Source: Aquabacterium commune | GTDB taxonomy: Bacteria > Pseudomonadota > Gammaproteobacteria > Burkholderiales > Burkholderiaceae_C | Assembly: GCF_004362855.1 (NCBI RefSeq) | Contig: NZ_SNXW01000002.1 | Location: 124,001-188,000 of the forward strand | Direction of reading: 5' to 3' | DNA length: 64,000 nt | In this document: positions 57,205 to 64,000 of the stretch, piece by piece | Position numbering within the stretch: the stretch's first letter is position 1 | Layout: the number at the start of each line of letters is the position of its first letter | The notes under the pieces: model-generated | The model's input: only the letters and a program-made list of their open reading frames with translations | What the model was told of the DNA's origin: nothing | Databases searched by the model: none | Position numbers and translations under genes: made by a program

Positions 57205-58206
57205 TCACGCGACGATGGCCGCCACACGCGACCAGGCCCAGAACGATGCGATCGCGCCGATGCCGTAGAGCGCCGGCGTGCGGGCCGCGGCGAACCAAGC
57301 CCAGCGCGAGGCCACGCGCCACAGGGCCCAGGCGGCCAGCACGGTCAACAACTGGCCCACCTCCACGCCGATGTTGAAAGTCAGCAAGGCCGTCAGCATG
57401 TGGTTCTCGGGCAGGCCGATTTCCTTGAGCGCGCCTGCAAAGCCCAAGCCGTGGACCAGGCCGAACAGGAAAGCCACCAAGGCCGGCCAGCGCCGCGCCA
57501 GGGTTTGCTGCTTGTGCAACGCTTCGCCAGCTACCAGCACGATGGACAGCGCGATGGACGCCTCCACCGGCGGCGGACGCAGCACCAGCCAGCCCAGCGC
57601 ACTGAGTGCCAGCGTCAGGCTGTGCGCGGCGGTGAAGGCCGTGATCGTCCACAGCAGGCGGCGGTTGAAACCCACCAGAAAGAGCAGGCTGATGACGAAC
57701 AGCAGGTGGTCGATGCCGCTCAGGATGTGCTCGACCCCCAGCACCGTGTAGGCCGAAGCGACCTGGCCCATGCCGCGGCGGTCCTCGGCGCCCCCGTGGA
57801 TCTGCACCGAGGGCTGGCTGCCGGTCAGCGTGTACACGCGCGACTCACCATTGCGCCAGGTGATCTTGATGAGCGCGGCCGAGTAGGCCTTGCCCACGCC
57901 CTTGACCGAGATCGCGCCGTCCAGGCCGTCCTCGCCACAGTGCAGCATGCTGCCGTCGGCCACGCAGTTCTCGGGCCAGATGGGCGTGAGGTCGTCTTTG
58001 GCGGCGCGCTTTTCCGTCGGGCCCCATTGCCAGAAGAACTCACCGGGCGAGGTCTCGCGGACCTGCATCTCGGCCATGCTCATTTCATGGGCGCGGGCCT
58101 CCACGCTCCAGAGGCTTGCGCCCAGGCCCAGCCACAGCGACATCAACGACATCAGCGACATTGACGACAGGGCGACACGCAACACGGCATGCAGGCGCGC
58201 CATCAT
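57205..58206 (-). CDS. HupE/UreJ-family membrane protein with secreted N-terminal domain
   Basis: A 333-aa protein. A signal peptide with a Ser-Met/Leu repeat (SSMSLMSLMSL) is followed by a periplasmic domain of about 110 residues with two cysteines. Residues about 150-330 form six or so membrane helices with HupE signatures VEHILSGIDHLLF, FTAAHSLTLAL and FGLVHGLGFAGAL, His residues of a Ni/Co-type permease. ATGA overlap with the upstream gene. Metal specificity is inferred only from the family. Confidence 0.87.
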   Translation of the reverse strand: MMARLHAVLRVALSSMSLMSLMSLWLGLGASLWSVEARAHEMSMAEMQVRETSPGEFFWQWGPTEKRAAKDDLTPIWPENCVADGSMLHCGEDGLDGAISVKGVGKAYSAALIKITWRNGESRVYTLTGSQPSVQIHGGAEDRRGMGQVASAYTVLGVEHILSGIDHLLFVISLLFLVGFNRRLLWTITAFTAAHSLTLALSALGWLVLRPPPVEASIALSIVLVAGEALHKQQTLARRWPALVAFLFGLVHGLGFAGALKEIGLPENHMLTALLTFNIGVEVGQLLTVLAAWALWRVASRWAWFAAARTPALYGIGAIASFWAWSRVAAIVA

Positions 58207-59066
58207 TTGGCATCACCTTCGAAGATCACCTTGTACTTGCCCATCAGGCCGCGCACAGCAGCGCTGCGCTGCTCGGCCATCGTGGCATCGGTCCAGTCCT
58301 GCTGAACCACATTGCGCAGCACCTCGAACACCGCAGGTTTGGCCGGCGTCATCTGCGCCAAGCGCACCGCGCGCCAGCCGTCCTTGCTCTTCAAGGCCAG
58401 CCACGCTTGCGGTGCAGCGGCCTCCAGCGCCTTGGCAAATTCCGGGCCGTAGCTTTGCTCGACGTTGCTGCGCGGGCGGCCCTTGAACACGCGCAGGCCG
58501 GCCTCGGCCTCCCCGGGCGTGCCTGCGTTGAGCTTGTCCACGAAGGCGCGGATGCCTGCCTCGCTGGCGTCGCCAGACAGCACGGCCTCCTGGAAATCGA
58601 AGCGCGGCGGCTCGTCGTACTTGGCGCGGCGGGCGTCGAACCACTGGCGCAGCACGTCGTCCGTCACAGGTGGCAGCTTCGTGTTGGCATCGACAACGCT
58701 CAAGGCTTTGAAGATCACGCGCTCGCGGATGGCGCTGTCGCCCTTGTCCATCTGCAGGATCAAGCCCTCGCGGTAAAGCACCTCGTTGTCCAGCCAGACG
58801 CGGCGCAGGGCCGCGAGCTCTTCGGCATTGGGATCTCGCCCGCGCGACGCCTTGAACAGCTGCTTGGCTTCGGCGTCAACGGACGCACCCACCACGATGG
58901 TGCGGGGGTCATCGACACGGGTGACGAGGTAGTGATCCACCCCGAACAAGATGGCGCCCAGCACAAGGAAATGCAGCAGGGGCTCACGCAACCAACCCGG
59001 GCGGGCGGTCGATGCAGGTGCGGCGCGGGTGTCGTTCACAGAGGCAGACAGCGGAGATTGGGACAT
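58203..59066 (-). CDS. Parvulin-type peptidyl-prolyl isomerase-like, membrane-anchored
   Basis: A 287-aa protein; ATG 59066 was preferred over a TTG at 59087. One N-terminal membrane helix (LLHFLVLGAILFGVDHYL) anchors it with the rest periplasmic. The fold region with RVWLDNEVLYREGLILQM and RQWFDARRAKYDEPP matches the SurA/PpiC N-terminal chaperone part. The isomerase domain (about 175-265) is degenerate, so chaperone function is more likely than catalysis. It is coupled to the HupE-type gene. Confidence 0.8.
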   Translation of the reverse strand: MSQSPLSASVNDTRAAPASTARPGWLREPLLHFLVLGAILFGVDHYLVTRVDDPRTIVVGASVDAEAKQLFKASRGRDPNAEELAALRRVWLDNEVLYREGLILQMDKGDSAIRERVIFKALSVVDANTKLPPVTDDVLRQWFDARRAKYDEPPRFDFQEAVLSGDASEAGIRAFVDKLNAGTPGEAEAGLRVFKGRPRSNVEQSYGPEFAKALEAAAPQAWLALKSKDGWRAVRLAQMTPAKPAVFEVLRNVVQQDWTDATMAEQRSAAVRGLMGKYKVIFEGDAK

Positions 59067-59092
59067 GGGAGGTACTTCTTTGTGCAACAGGC

Positions 59093-59539
59093 TCAGCCTT
59101 GGGCCTCGTAATCCACGCTCAGTTCCACGTGGAGAACGCCAGATTTCTCGAACACCAGGCGCATCGGGTAAGAGCGGCCCAGCAACAGGGGCTGCGTCAG
59201 GCCCAGCAAACGCAGGTGCAGGCCTTCTTCGTTGAGCGTGAAATCCTGGCCACGCTCGATCAACAGGTTCAAGCCCGGAGGCGTGCTGATGCCACCGATC
59301 TGTGCGCCGGTGGCCACCGGCGTTTCAACGCCAATGAGGCGGTCGCTCGCCGTGACCTGGTCAATCTTCATGCAGACGACGGCAAAAGGCGCATCGGCCG
59401 GCGTGACGCGGGTCCAGGGGTGCGTGACACGCAGGTTGGAGGCAAAAAACTCGCAAGCGCGGGCGCCAGGTGCCATGACGGTGGCCCCCAACGCCAATCC
59501 GGCACGCAAGACATGGCGGCGGGACATCGTGAAAGCCAT
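59093..59539 (-). CDS. PCuAC-like periplasmic protein lacking copper ligands
   Basis: A 148-aa protein with a Tat-like signal (TMSRRHVLRAGLALGATVMA) and a cupredoxin-like domain: RVTHPWTRVTPADAPFAVV, then STPPGLNLLIERGQDFTL and GLHLRLLGLTQPLLLG. The family H-M-x10-M-x21-H-x-M copper motif is mostly absent: the usual VELHEM segment reads VETPVAT and the later H-x-M reads HLR. Copper binding is therefore doubtful. 26 nt upstream of the isomerase-like gene; an alternative ATG lies at 59527. Confidence 0.78.
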   Translation of the reverse strand: MAFTMSRRHVLRAGLALGATVMAPGARACEFFASNLRVTHPWTRVTPADAPFAVVCMKIDQVTASDRLIGVETPVATGAQIGGISTPPGLNLLIERGQDFTLNEEGLHLRLLGLTQPLLLGRSYPMRLVFEKSGVLHVELSVDYEAQG

Positions 59540-59585
59540 GCAGAAACTCCAAAAGGAAACAGAAGCGCCAGGCTTCATCAGAATT

Positions 59586-59617
59586 GCCACAGCCCGCCGA
59601 GAGGGGCGGGCTGTGGC
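59586..59617 (-). terminator. Strong stem-loop between the DUF3604 and PCuAC-like genes
   Basis: A perfect 13-bp stem (arms 59586-59598 and 59605-59617) with a 6-nt loop. No T tract follows on the minus strand, so it may attenuate or stabilise mRNA rather than terminate fully. Confidence 0.65.
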
Positions 59618-59680
59618 GGTCGAGGCATGGGCGCTGCCCCAAGGGCAGGCAGCGCTCAGAACCTCAGGCTGGACGAAAGA

Positions 59681-61981
59681 TCACTTCACGCCAGCGACCA
59701 CGGTCGAGCCCTTCACCTGCACATAGATCGGGTTGCTGTAGAACCACAGATCAGCCCAGGCCGCCACATCGTAGGACACCATCTTCTGGCCCACAGCCAC
59801 AGGGCCGGAGGCCGTGGTGATGGCAGCCGGTGCCGTTGCCAGGTGGGCAGGGCAACCGTCGATGGCGCCGCTGGCAGCGGTCCAGCTCACAGCCGACGTC
59901 GGCACGTTGGTGCCCACGGTGGTGCAAGGCACGCGCAGGTTGGCGGTGTTGGCGGCGTTCGTGAAGAAGTCAGGCAGCGGGTTGCCATTGGCATCGGTCT
60001 CGTAAGGCACCGAAGCAGGCAGGTTGGTGCCGCGCAGACGCAGGTACTGGGAAGCCTGCACCGCGGGAACGGTGAAGGTCATCTTCAGCATCTGTGTGCC
60101 GTCGGCAGCCGTGAAGGCCGTCCAGGCGTTGCTGCCGGCAGCGCTGAACGACTTCAGCAGGGCAGCCGACGTGTTCTTCGCAGCAGCGGGCACCACCGAC
60201 AGGTCGGCGGTCGTGCCGTCGGCGCGCAGCCAGTTGGTGTTGCGCGGCCATTCGCCAGCGTAGTCAGCAGCGCCGGGCTGACGGAAACCCGTCACCATGC
60301 CGCGGATCACGTCCACGTGGTCCAGCACTGGCTGGTTCAGTGGCTGGTTGATGCCCACTTGCAGCAGCGAGGGGTTGGGGAACGAGTAAGGCGAGCTGCT
60401 GACACCGGCCGGGTCACGCACCACGATCGACACGATGACGTTGGCACCGGGGTTCACCGCCAGCTTTTCACCCATCGTGGCGCAACCGCTCACGTTGATG
60501 TCGGTGTTGCCATTGGCGGCGGACACGGCCAGGGCTTCCACGGAAGCAGCGGTGCGAGCACCACGGCCAGCGTAGGACGCACAGGCGATGAAAGCCAGGC
60601 GGTCGATGATCTGACCCGACGACGCCCAGTTGTTGCCGGTGCGCAGACCGTCAACGATGGCTTGCGGACGCAGCTTGTCGGAGCCATTGCGCACCAGGGT
60701 GTAGTTGCGCTGGTACTCGCCGGGGTAGAAGTCCTGGGTCGAGCGGCGGTCATCGGGGCCGAACTGGCCACGGTTGTGCCAGTCGGAGCTGGCGAAGAAC
60801 CACCAGTTGCGACCTTCGCCCAGCAGGGCATCCCACACGCCACCCACCTGGGCACCGTACACACCGGTGCCGCCGTAGGTCGAACCACCGACAGAGTCCA
60901 CCCGCGTGGCGCTGCCGACGAAGCTGTTGCGCAGCTGGCGGTACTCACCGCGCTCGGCCGAAGCGCCGTGACCCGGCTGGGTCTCCATGCCGAAAGCGAT
61001 GTCAGGTGCTGCGTTGTTGAAGTTGCGCAGGTGCTCGACGTTGAAGCCGTTGTTGCTGTCCGGGTTGAAAGGACCGGCACGCTCCAGGTGGGCCGGCACG
61101 TAGTAGCTGCCGCCAGCGTGCTTTTCCTGCATCCACTTCAGGGATTCCACGGTCTTCAGGTGACCCTTGGTGCCCACACCGCTGCCCACACCGCTGCCGG
61201 TGGGGATCAGCTTCATGGCGGTGGTGTTCCAGTTGAACTTGGTGGTGTCGGAATAGTCGCTGCCGGTGACTTCGCAGGACCACTGGTTCTCAGCGCCGCG
61301 GCTGGTGTCGGAGTCACCACGGTCGAAGCAATAGCTCCACTGGGCCAGCGCGGTGGCGTTGCCCTGGGGGGTGTAGCCGGGGGTGGTGGGCAGCACAACG
61401 CTGTCCAGCGAAGTGGGCAACTGGCCCGTGATGACGGCCATGGACGAGTGCTCGTGACCCGCCACCACGGACTCCAGGCCCATGAACACCGGCGTGTTCT
61501 TCAGGGCTGCCAGATATTCGGTGATGGGGTACTGCACTTCCTTGATGGACTGCCAGCGCCACATGTTGCGGCTGGGCGAGGTGCCGCTGACGTTGCCCTT
61601 GAGGGTCACGCCAGAGTTTTCCCAGGTGGTGGTGGGGCCCTTGATCGCGCCGGTCGTGGCATCGGTCACCAGGGGGTAGGCCGGGGTGGCCAGCGAAGCG
61701 TCTTCGGCCAGGGTGCAGTTGCGGCTGCCGGTGCCGCCGTGACCGGCTTGCACGAACCAGTCCAGGCCCCACTCGCCGTTGTCCTTGCCGGTGGACTTCT
61801 TGATCAGCTTCTGCATCGAGATGGCGCCATCCGAGCAGGTCGTGTGGTTGTGGAAGTCGCCAGCGACGTACTGACCAGGGACCTTGGTGGCGGCCACCGA
61901 GGCCGTCGGGGCCACGGCCGAGGCGGCGCCCAGGAAGGAGATCGCGGCCAGCGCGATCTGGTGCTTGCTGAAAAATTGCAT
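59681..61981 (-). CDS. DUF3604 (PHP-like) secreted protein
   Basis: A 766-aa protein with a clear Sec signal peptide (IALAAISFLGAASAVAPTAS then AxA). The metal-binding start motif GDFHNHTTCSDG at about residues 41-52 is PHP-like, and further likely ligands occur in GLESVVAGHEHSSM and FASSDWHNRGQFG. DUF3604 proteins are large, often exported, with no firmly assigned reaction; hydrolysis of a phosphoester is plausible from the PHP fold. A Pho-box-like promoter lies upstream at 62112-62145. A stem-loop separates it from the downstream operon. Confidence 0.87.
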   Translation of the reverse strand: MQFFSKHQIALAAISFLGAASAVAPTASVAATKVPGQYVAGDFHNHTTCSDGAISMQKLIKKSTGKDNGEWGLDWFVQAGHGGTGSRNCTLAEDASLATPAYPLVTDATTGAIKGPTTTWENSGVTLKGNVSGTSPSRNMWRWQSIKEVQYPITEYLAALKNTPVFMGLESVVAGHEHSSMAVITGQLPTSLDSVVLPTTPGYTPQGNATALAQWSYCFDRGDSDTSRGAENQWSCEVTGSDYSDTTKFNWNTTAMKLIPTGSGVGSGVGTKGHLKTVESLKWMQEKHAGGSYYVPAHLERAGPFNPDSNNGFNVEHLRNFNNAAPDIAFGMETQPGHGASAERGEYRQLRNSFVGSATRVDSVGGSTYGGTGVYGAQVGGVWDALLGEGRNWWFFASSDWHNRGQFGPDDRRSTQDFYPGEYQRNYTLVRNGSDKLRPQAIVDGLRTGNNWASSGQIIDRLAFIACASYAGRGARTAASVEALAVSAANGNTDINVSGCATMGEKLAVNPGANVIVSIVVRDPAGVSSSPYSFPNPSLLQVGINQPLNQPVLDHVDVIRGMVTGFRQPGAADYAGEWPRNTNWLRADGTTADLSVVPAAAKNTSAALLKSFSAAGSNAWTAFTAADGTQMLKMTFTVPAVQASQYLRLRGTNLPASVPYETDANGNPLPDFFTNAANTANLRVPCTTVGTNVPTSAVSWTAASGAIDGCPAHLATAPAAITTASGPVAVGQKMVSYDVAAWADLWFYSNPIYVQVKGSTVVAGVK

Positions 61982-62111
61982 GGACTGCTCCAGTTTGTGG
62001 GTGTGAGTCTTTTGAAAGGTCGTCGAGTGCCTGCCGCCAAACGAAGCACGTGCGCCTCGGGCACCGAACGGGGTTCAGACCCATCCCGGCCGCACCAAGG
62101 GATGCAACATG

Positions 62112-62145
62112 AGGTTAATGAGCGACAGTGACTGGTCCGTGACGA
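62112..62145 (-). promoter_or_regulatory. Pho-box-like promoter toward the DUF3604 gene
   Basis: On the minus strand TCGTCAC-GGAC-CAGTCAC (62145-62128) fits the 7-4-7 Pho-box layout (5/7 and 6/7 matches to CTGTCAC), and a TAACCT hexamer (62117-62112) follows after exactly 10 nt, the spacing used by PhoB-activated promoters. Confidence 0.45.
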
Positions 62146-62313
62146 GGTGATGTGCCTATCCTGAGACCGCCACAACACGACATCCGCGCCACATCCGCAC
62201 CACACTCGCCCAGCGAACCATGCGGATCGACCGAGAAATTCCACAATGCGACAGCATGTGCCGCATGGCATGACGCCCGCGCCACTGGGTGCCCACCACC
62301 GCGCATGTGCGTT

Positions 62314-62347
62314 TGGTCACATGTTTGTCGCCATCCCTGCCTAGACT
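62314..62347 (+). promoter_or_regulatory. Pho-box-like promoter toward the PEP-CTERM gene
   Basis: TGGTCAC-ATGT-TTGTCGC (62314-62331) fits the 7-4-7 Pho-box layout (5/7 in each half), with TAGACT (62342-62347) as a possible -10 after 10 nt. The gene starts 66 nt further on. Confidence 0.42.
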
Positions 62348-62412
62348 CCTTCGGATCTTGTTGTCTGCTGCCGCCCTGCCCAAGCAACAAACACCCTTTC
62401 CTGGAGTTTCCA

Positions 62413-63045
62413 ATGAAACTGTCTTCTGCCCTGTCCCTGCTGGCCCTGGCCGTTGTGCCTGCCGTCTCGTCTGCCACGTCGGCTTTCGTCATCGACTTCA
62501 ACAACCTGGGTGACATCTACACCTCGGTTGACAACGCCTACGCCGCCCAAGGCGTGAGCTTCACCAACGTGCTGACCCTGGTCAACGGCGACGGCCTCGG
62601 CGCCCTGGCCGGCGGCAACTACTACACCCCCGCCGCCAACCTGGGCTCGGGCGTGGCCTTCGTGCAGCTGGACGGCACCGTCAACACGGCGTCCTACATG
62701 AACGTGGCCAGCGCCGTGGACTACAAGCTGTCGTTCGACTACACCGCCATCAGCGACGTGACCATCAGCGCCTACTCCGGCCTGAACGGCACCGGCACCT
62801 TCCTGGGCTCCTACACCCTGGCTGGCAACGGCTCCACCCTGGAAGCCGACGTGTGGACCAACACCACCTTCAACTTCAACGGCCAGGCACAGTCTTTCGC
62901 ATTGACCGGCCTGTCTGAGTTTGCCGCTCCTGGCGCCTTCGTCGCCATCGACAACATCACCGCCGTGCCCGAGCCCACCTCGCTGGCCCTGCTGGCCGCT
63001 GCCCTGGGCGTGGTCGGTTTCGCCGCCCGCCGTCGCCAGGCCTGA
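62413..63045 (+). CDS. PEP-CTERM sorting-domain protein
   Basis: A 210-aa exported protein. ATG 62413 follows a GGAG ribosome site and opens a Sec signal (SALSLLALAVVPAVSSATS). The body is rich in strands and Gly/Asn/Thr, beginning FVIDFNNLGDIYTSVDNAYA, like secreted beta-sandwich proteins. The C terminus VPEPTSLALLAAALGVVGFA then RRRQA is a complete PEP-CTERM signal, processed by an exosortase not in this window. Likely an outer-envelope or exopolysaccharide-associated protein. Confidence 0.92.
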   Translation: MKLSSALSLLALAVVPAVSSATSAFVIDFNNLGDIYTSVDNAYAAQGVSFTNVLTLVNGDGLGALAGGNYYTPAANLGSGVAFVQLDGTVNTASYMNVASAVDYKLSFDYTAISDVTISAYSGLNGTGTFLGSYTLAGNGSTLEADVWTNTTFNFNGQAQSFALTGLSEFAAPGAFVAIDNITAVPEPTSLALLAAALGVVGFAARRRQA

Positions 63046-63097
63046 TCCAGCCTTGACGGGGTCACCTCTGGGTGACCTCCATCGGTACGCACCGAAG

Positions 63098-63128
63098 GCC
63101 CTCTTCGCGCAAGCGACGGGGGCTTTTT
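63098..63128 (+). terminator. Intrinsic terminator of the PEP-CTERM gene
   Basis: Outer stem GCCCTC/GGGGGC with an inner CGC-GCAA-GCG hairpin, followed by TTTTT, about 50 nt after the stop codon. Confidence 0.72.
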
Positions 63129-63159
63129 GCTGCGCGCGACGAAGTCCGAGTCACACAGC

Positions 63160-63184
63160 CACCCCCCCTAGATCAAGGGGGGTG
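63160..63184. other. GC-rich inverted repeat in the phoX upstream region
   Basis: Perfect 8-bp stem CACCCCCC/GGGGGGTG around a 9-nt loop containing CTAG. No T tract. It is the main structured element in the 354-nt gap before the PhoX-type gene; the rest shows only a weak TGTCAT at 63302-63307. Confidence 0.5.
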
Positions 63185-63399
63185 CGTTTCAGGATGAGGA
63201 AAGCTCCGCCGCGCTGCGCCCAGCCACACCGATGCGTCAGTCAGATTCAGCCAAACACCCGCCGTTTGGCCCATGCCTGCACCCTCGGCACGCCTGAAGG
63301 ATGTCATGGCCCTCAGTGATAGTCGTGCCCATTGCGCAGGTGCCGCCCACGGCCACTGCCGCTGCAGTCCATGTCCCCCCAACCCCACCGGAGATTTCG

Positions 63400-64000
63400 A
63401 TGAAGGGTGCTTCCCATCCCACCAATGACGTGACGCTGTCCCAGTCGTCCGTCCCCTCCATCCGCGACGTCATCGACGCCGTCGAGGCCAGCCGTCGCCA
63501 GTTCATCAAGACCGGCCTGAGCGCCACCGCCCTGGCCTCCGCCGGTGGTCTGACCCTCGGCGGTCTGGTCAACACCGTCCAAGCCGCCCCAACGCCCGCC
63601 ACGCTGGGCTTCCCTGGCATCGGCTTTGAGAGCGTGCCTGCCAACACCCGCGCGCTGAATGTGTCGCAAGGCGGCTCGGCCACATCGACGGTGGACCGCA
63701 TCACCGTTCCCGCCGGCTACACCGCCCAGGTCTTCGTGTCCTGGGGCGACGCCATCATGCCCGGCGGCACCGCCTTCACCGGCACCGCATCGGAAACCGC
63801 CGCACAGCAAGCCAAGCAGTTCGGCATGCACAACGACGGCATGCACTTCTTCCCGTTCGCAGGCACCAACGGCGCGCCGCTGAGCGACCGTGGCGTGCTG
63901 GCCGTGAACAACGAGTACACGCACGAAGACATCCTGTTCACCGACGGCCAGAACATCGCCGGCGGCAACTACACGATCGACAAGACCCGCAAGTCCCAGA
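63400..64000 (+). CDS. PhoX-type (DUF839) Tat-exported alkaline phosphatase, 5' part
   Basis: The first 200 codons of a gene that continues past the window. The ATG follows a CGGAG ribosome site. The twin-arginine signal ASRRQFIKTGLSATALASA starts at about residue 30 after a long n-region. The mature part shows ITVPAGYTAQVFVSWGDAI, FGMHNDGMHFFP and VLAVNNEYTHEDILF, all typical of PhoX near its Ca/Fe active centre. PhoX enzymes release phosphate from organic esters in the periplasm. Confidence 0.88.
   Translation, partial: MKGASHPTNDVTLSQSSVPSIRDVIDAVEASRRQFIKTGLSATALASAGGLTLGGLVNTVQAAPTPATLGFPGIGFESVPANTRALNVSQGGSATSTVDRITVPAGYTAQVFVSWGDAIMPGGTAFTGTASETAAQQAKQFGMHNDGMHFFPFAGTNGAPLSDRGVLAVNNEYTHEDILFTDGQNIAGGNYTIDKTRKSQ

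Larger units (their letters stand above)
61982..62412. other. Divergent intergenic region with two Pho-box-like promoters
   Basis: 431 nt between the DUF3604 and PEP-CTERM genes. Apart from the two promoter-like elements listed separately nothing gene-like is seen; about 130 nt of 5' leader precede the DUF3604 start. Confidence 0.6.

Noticed and set aside
63301..63318. Pho box upstream of the PhoX-type gene (TGTCAT at 63302-63307).
   Set aside because: Only the first half matches; the second half and the -10 at the expected distance are poor, so it was not listed as a feature.

Overview
High-GC chromosomal segment of a betaproteobacterium, most likely Burkholderiales. The grounds are the codon use, the iscRSUA-hscBA-fdx order followed by dnaQ, a PEP-CTERM protein, MSHA-type minor pilins and isoquinoline-oxidoreductase-type genes. 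The genus is not determined.

Region 1 (65-33781, + strand) is the accessory core: a complete-looking extracellular contractile injection system (eCIS, the phage-tail-like family that includes PVC, Afp and MAC). Order: small putative winged-helix protein, DUF4255 cap/terminator, regulatory-like protein, sheath 1, tube 1, a very large second sheath, tube 2, LysM tube/baseplate protein, 54-aa protein, gp27-like hub, gp5-like spike, a 689-aa protein with C-terminal membrane segments, gp25-like, gpJ-like, tail-protein-I-like, two fibre/spike proteins, a tape-measure-type protein, an AAA+ ATPase, and a DUF4157 cargo protein with an HExxH motif and a candidate HNH-like nuclease tail. A four-module glycosyltransferase/methyltransferase overlaps the cargo gene by 4 nt. 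Most junctions overlap (ATGA, GTGA, TGATG) or are only tens of bases apart. No capsid, portal, terminase, integrase or lysis genes, and no T6SS membrane-complex genes, are seen.

Region 2 (33767-37193): a 15 x 21-nt hairpin-rich tandem array with a 63-nt higher-order period, then a 2Fe-2S and molybdopterin subunit pair (isoquinoline 1-oxidoreductase type), then a short possible dctA remnant.

Region 3 (37194-43029): an MshQ-like DUF6701 protein followed by four overlapping pilin-like genes (MshC, MshD, MshO, MshP order). No pilus motor or secretin genes lie in the window.

Region 4 (43062-52531, - strand): uvrB, a low-molecular-weight tyrosine phosphatase, the isc operon with a readable IscR-type promoter, dnaQ and tRNA-Val(CAC). 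An aspartate/aromatic aminotransferase gene diverges from uvrB and ends in a clear terminator.

Region 5 (53947-61981, - strand): a DUF3604 (PHP-like) secreted protein, a PCuAC-like protein, a parvulin-type protein, a HupE/UreJ protein, a 2OG-Fe(II) oxygenase and a membrane-fused spermidine-synthase-like protein. The last five form one tight operon.

Region 6 (62128-64000): divergent Pho-box-like promoters, a PEP-CTERM protein and the 5' part of a Tat-exported PhoX-type phosphatase that runs off the window.
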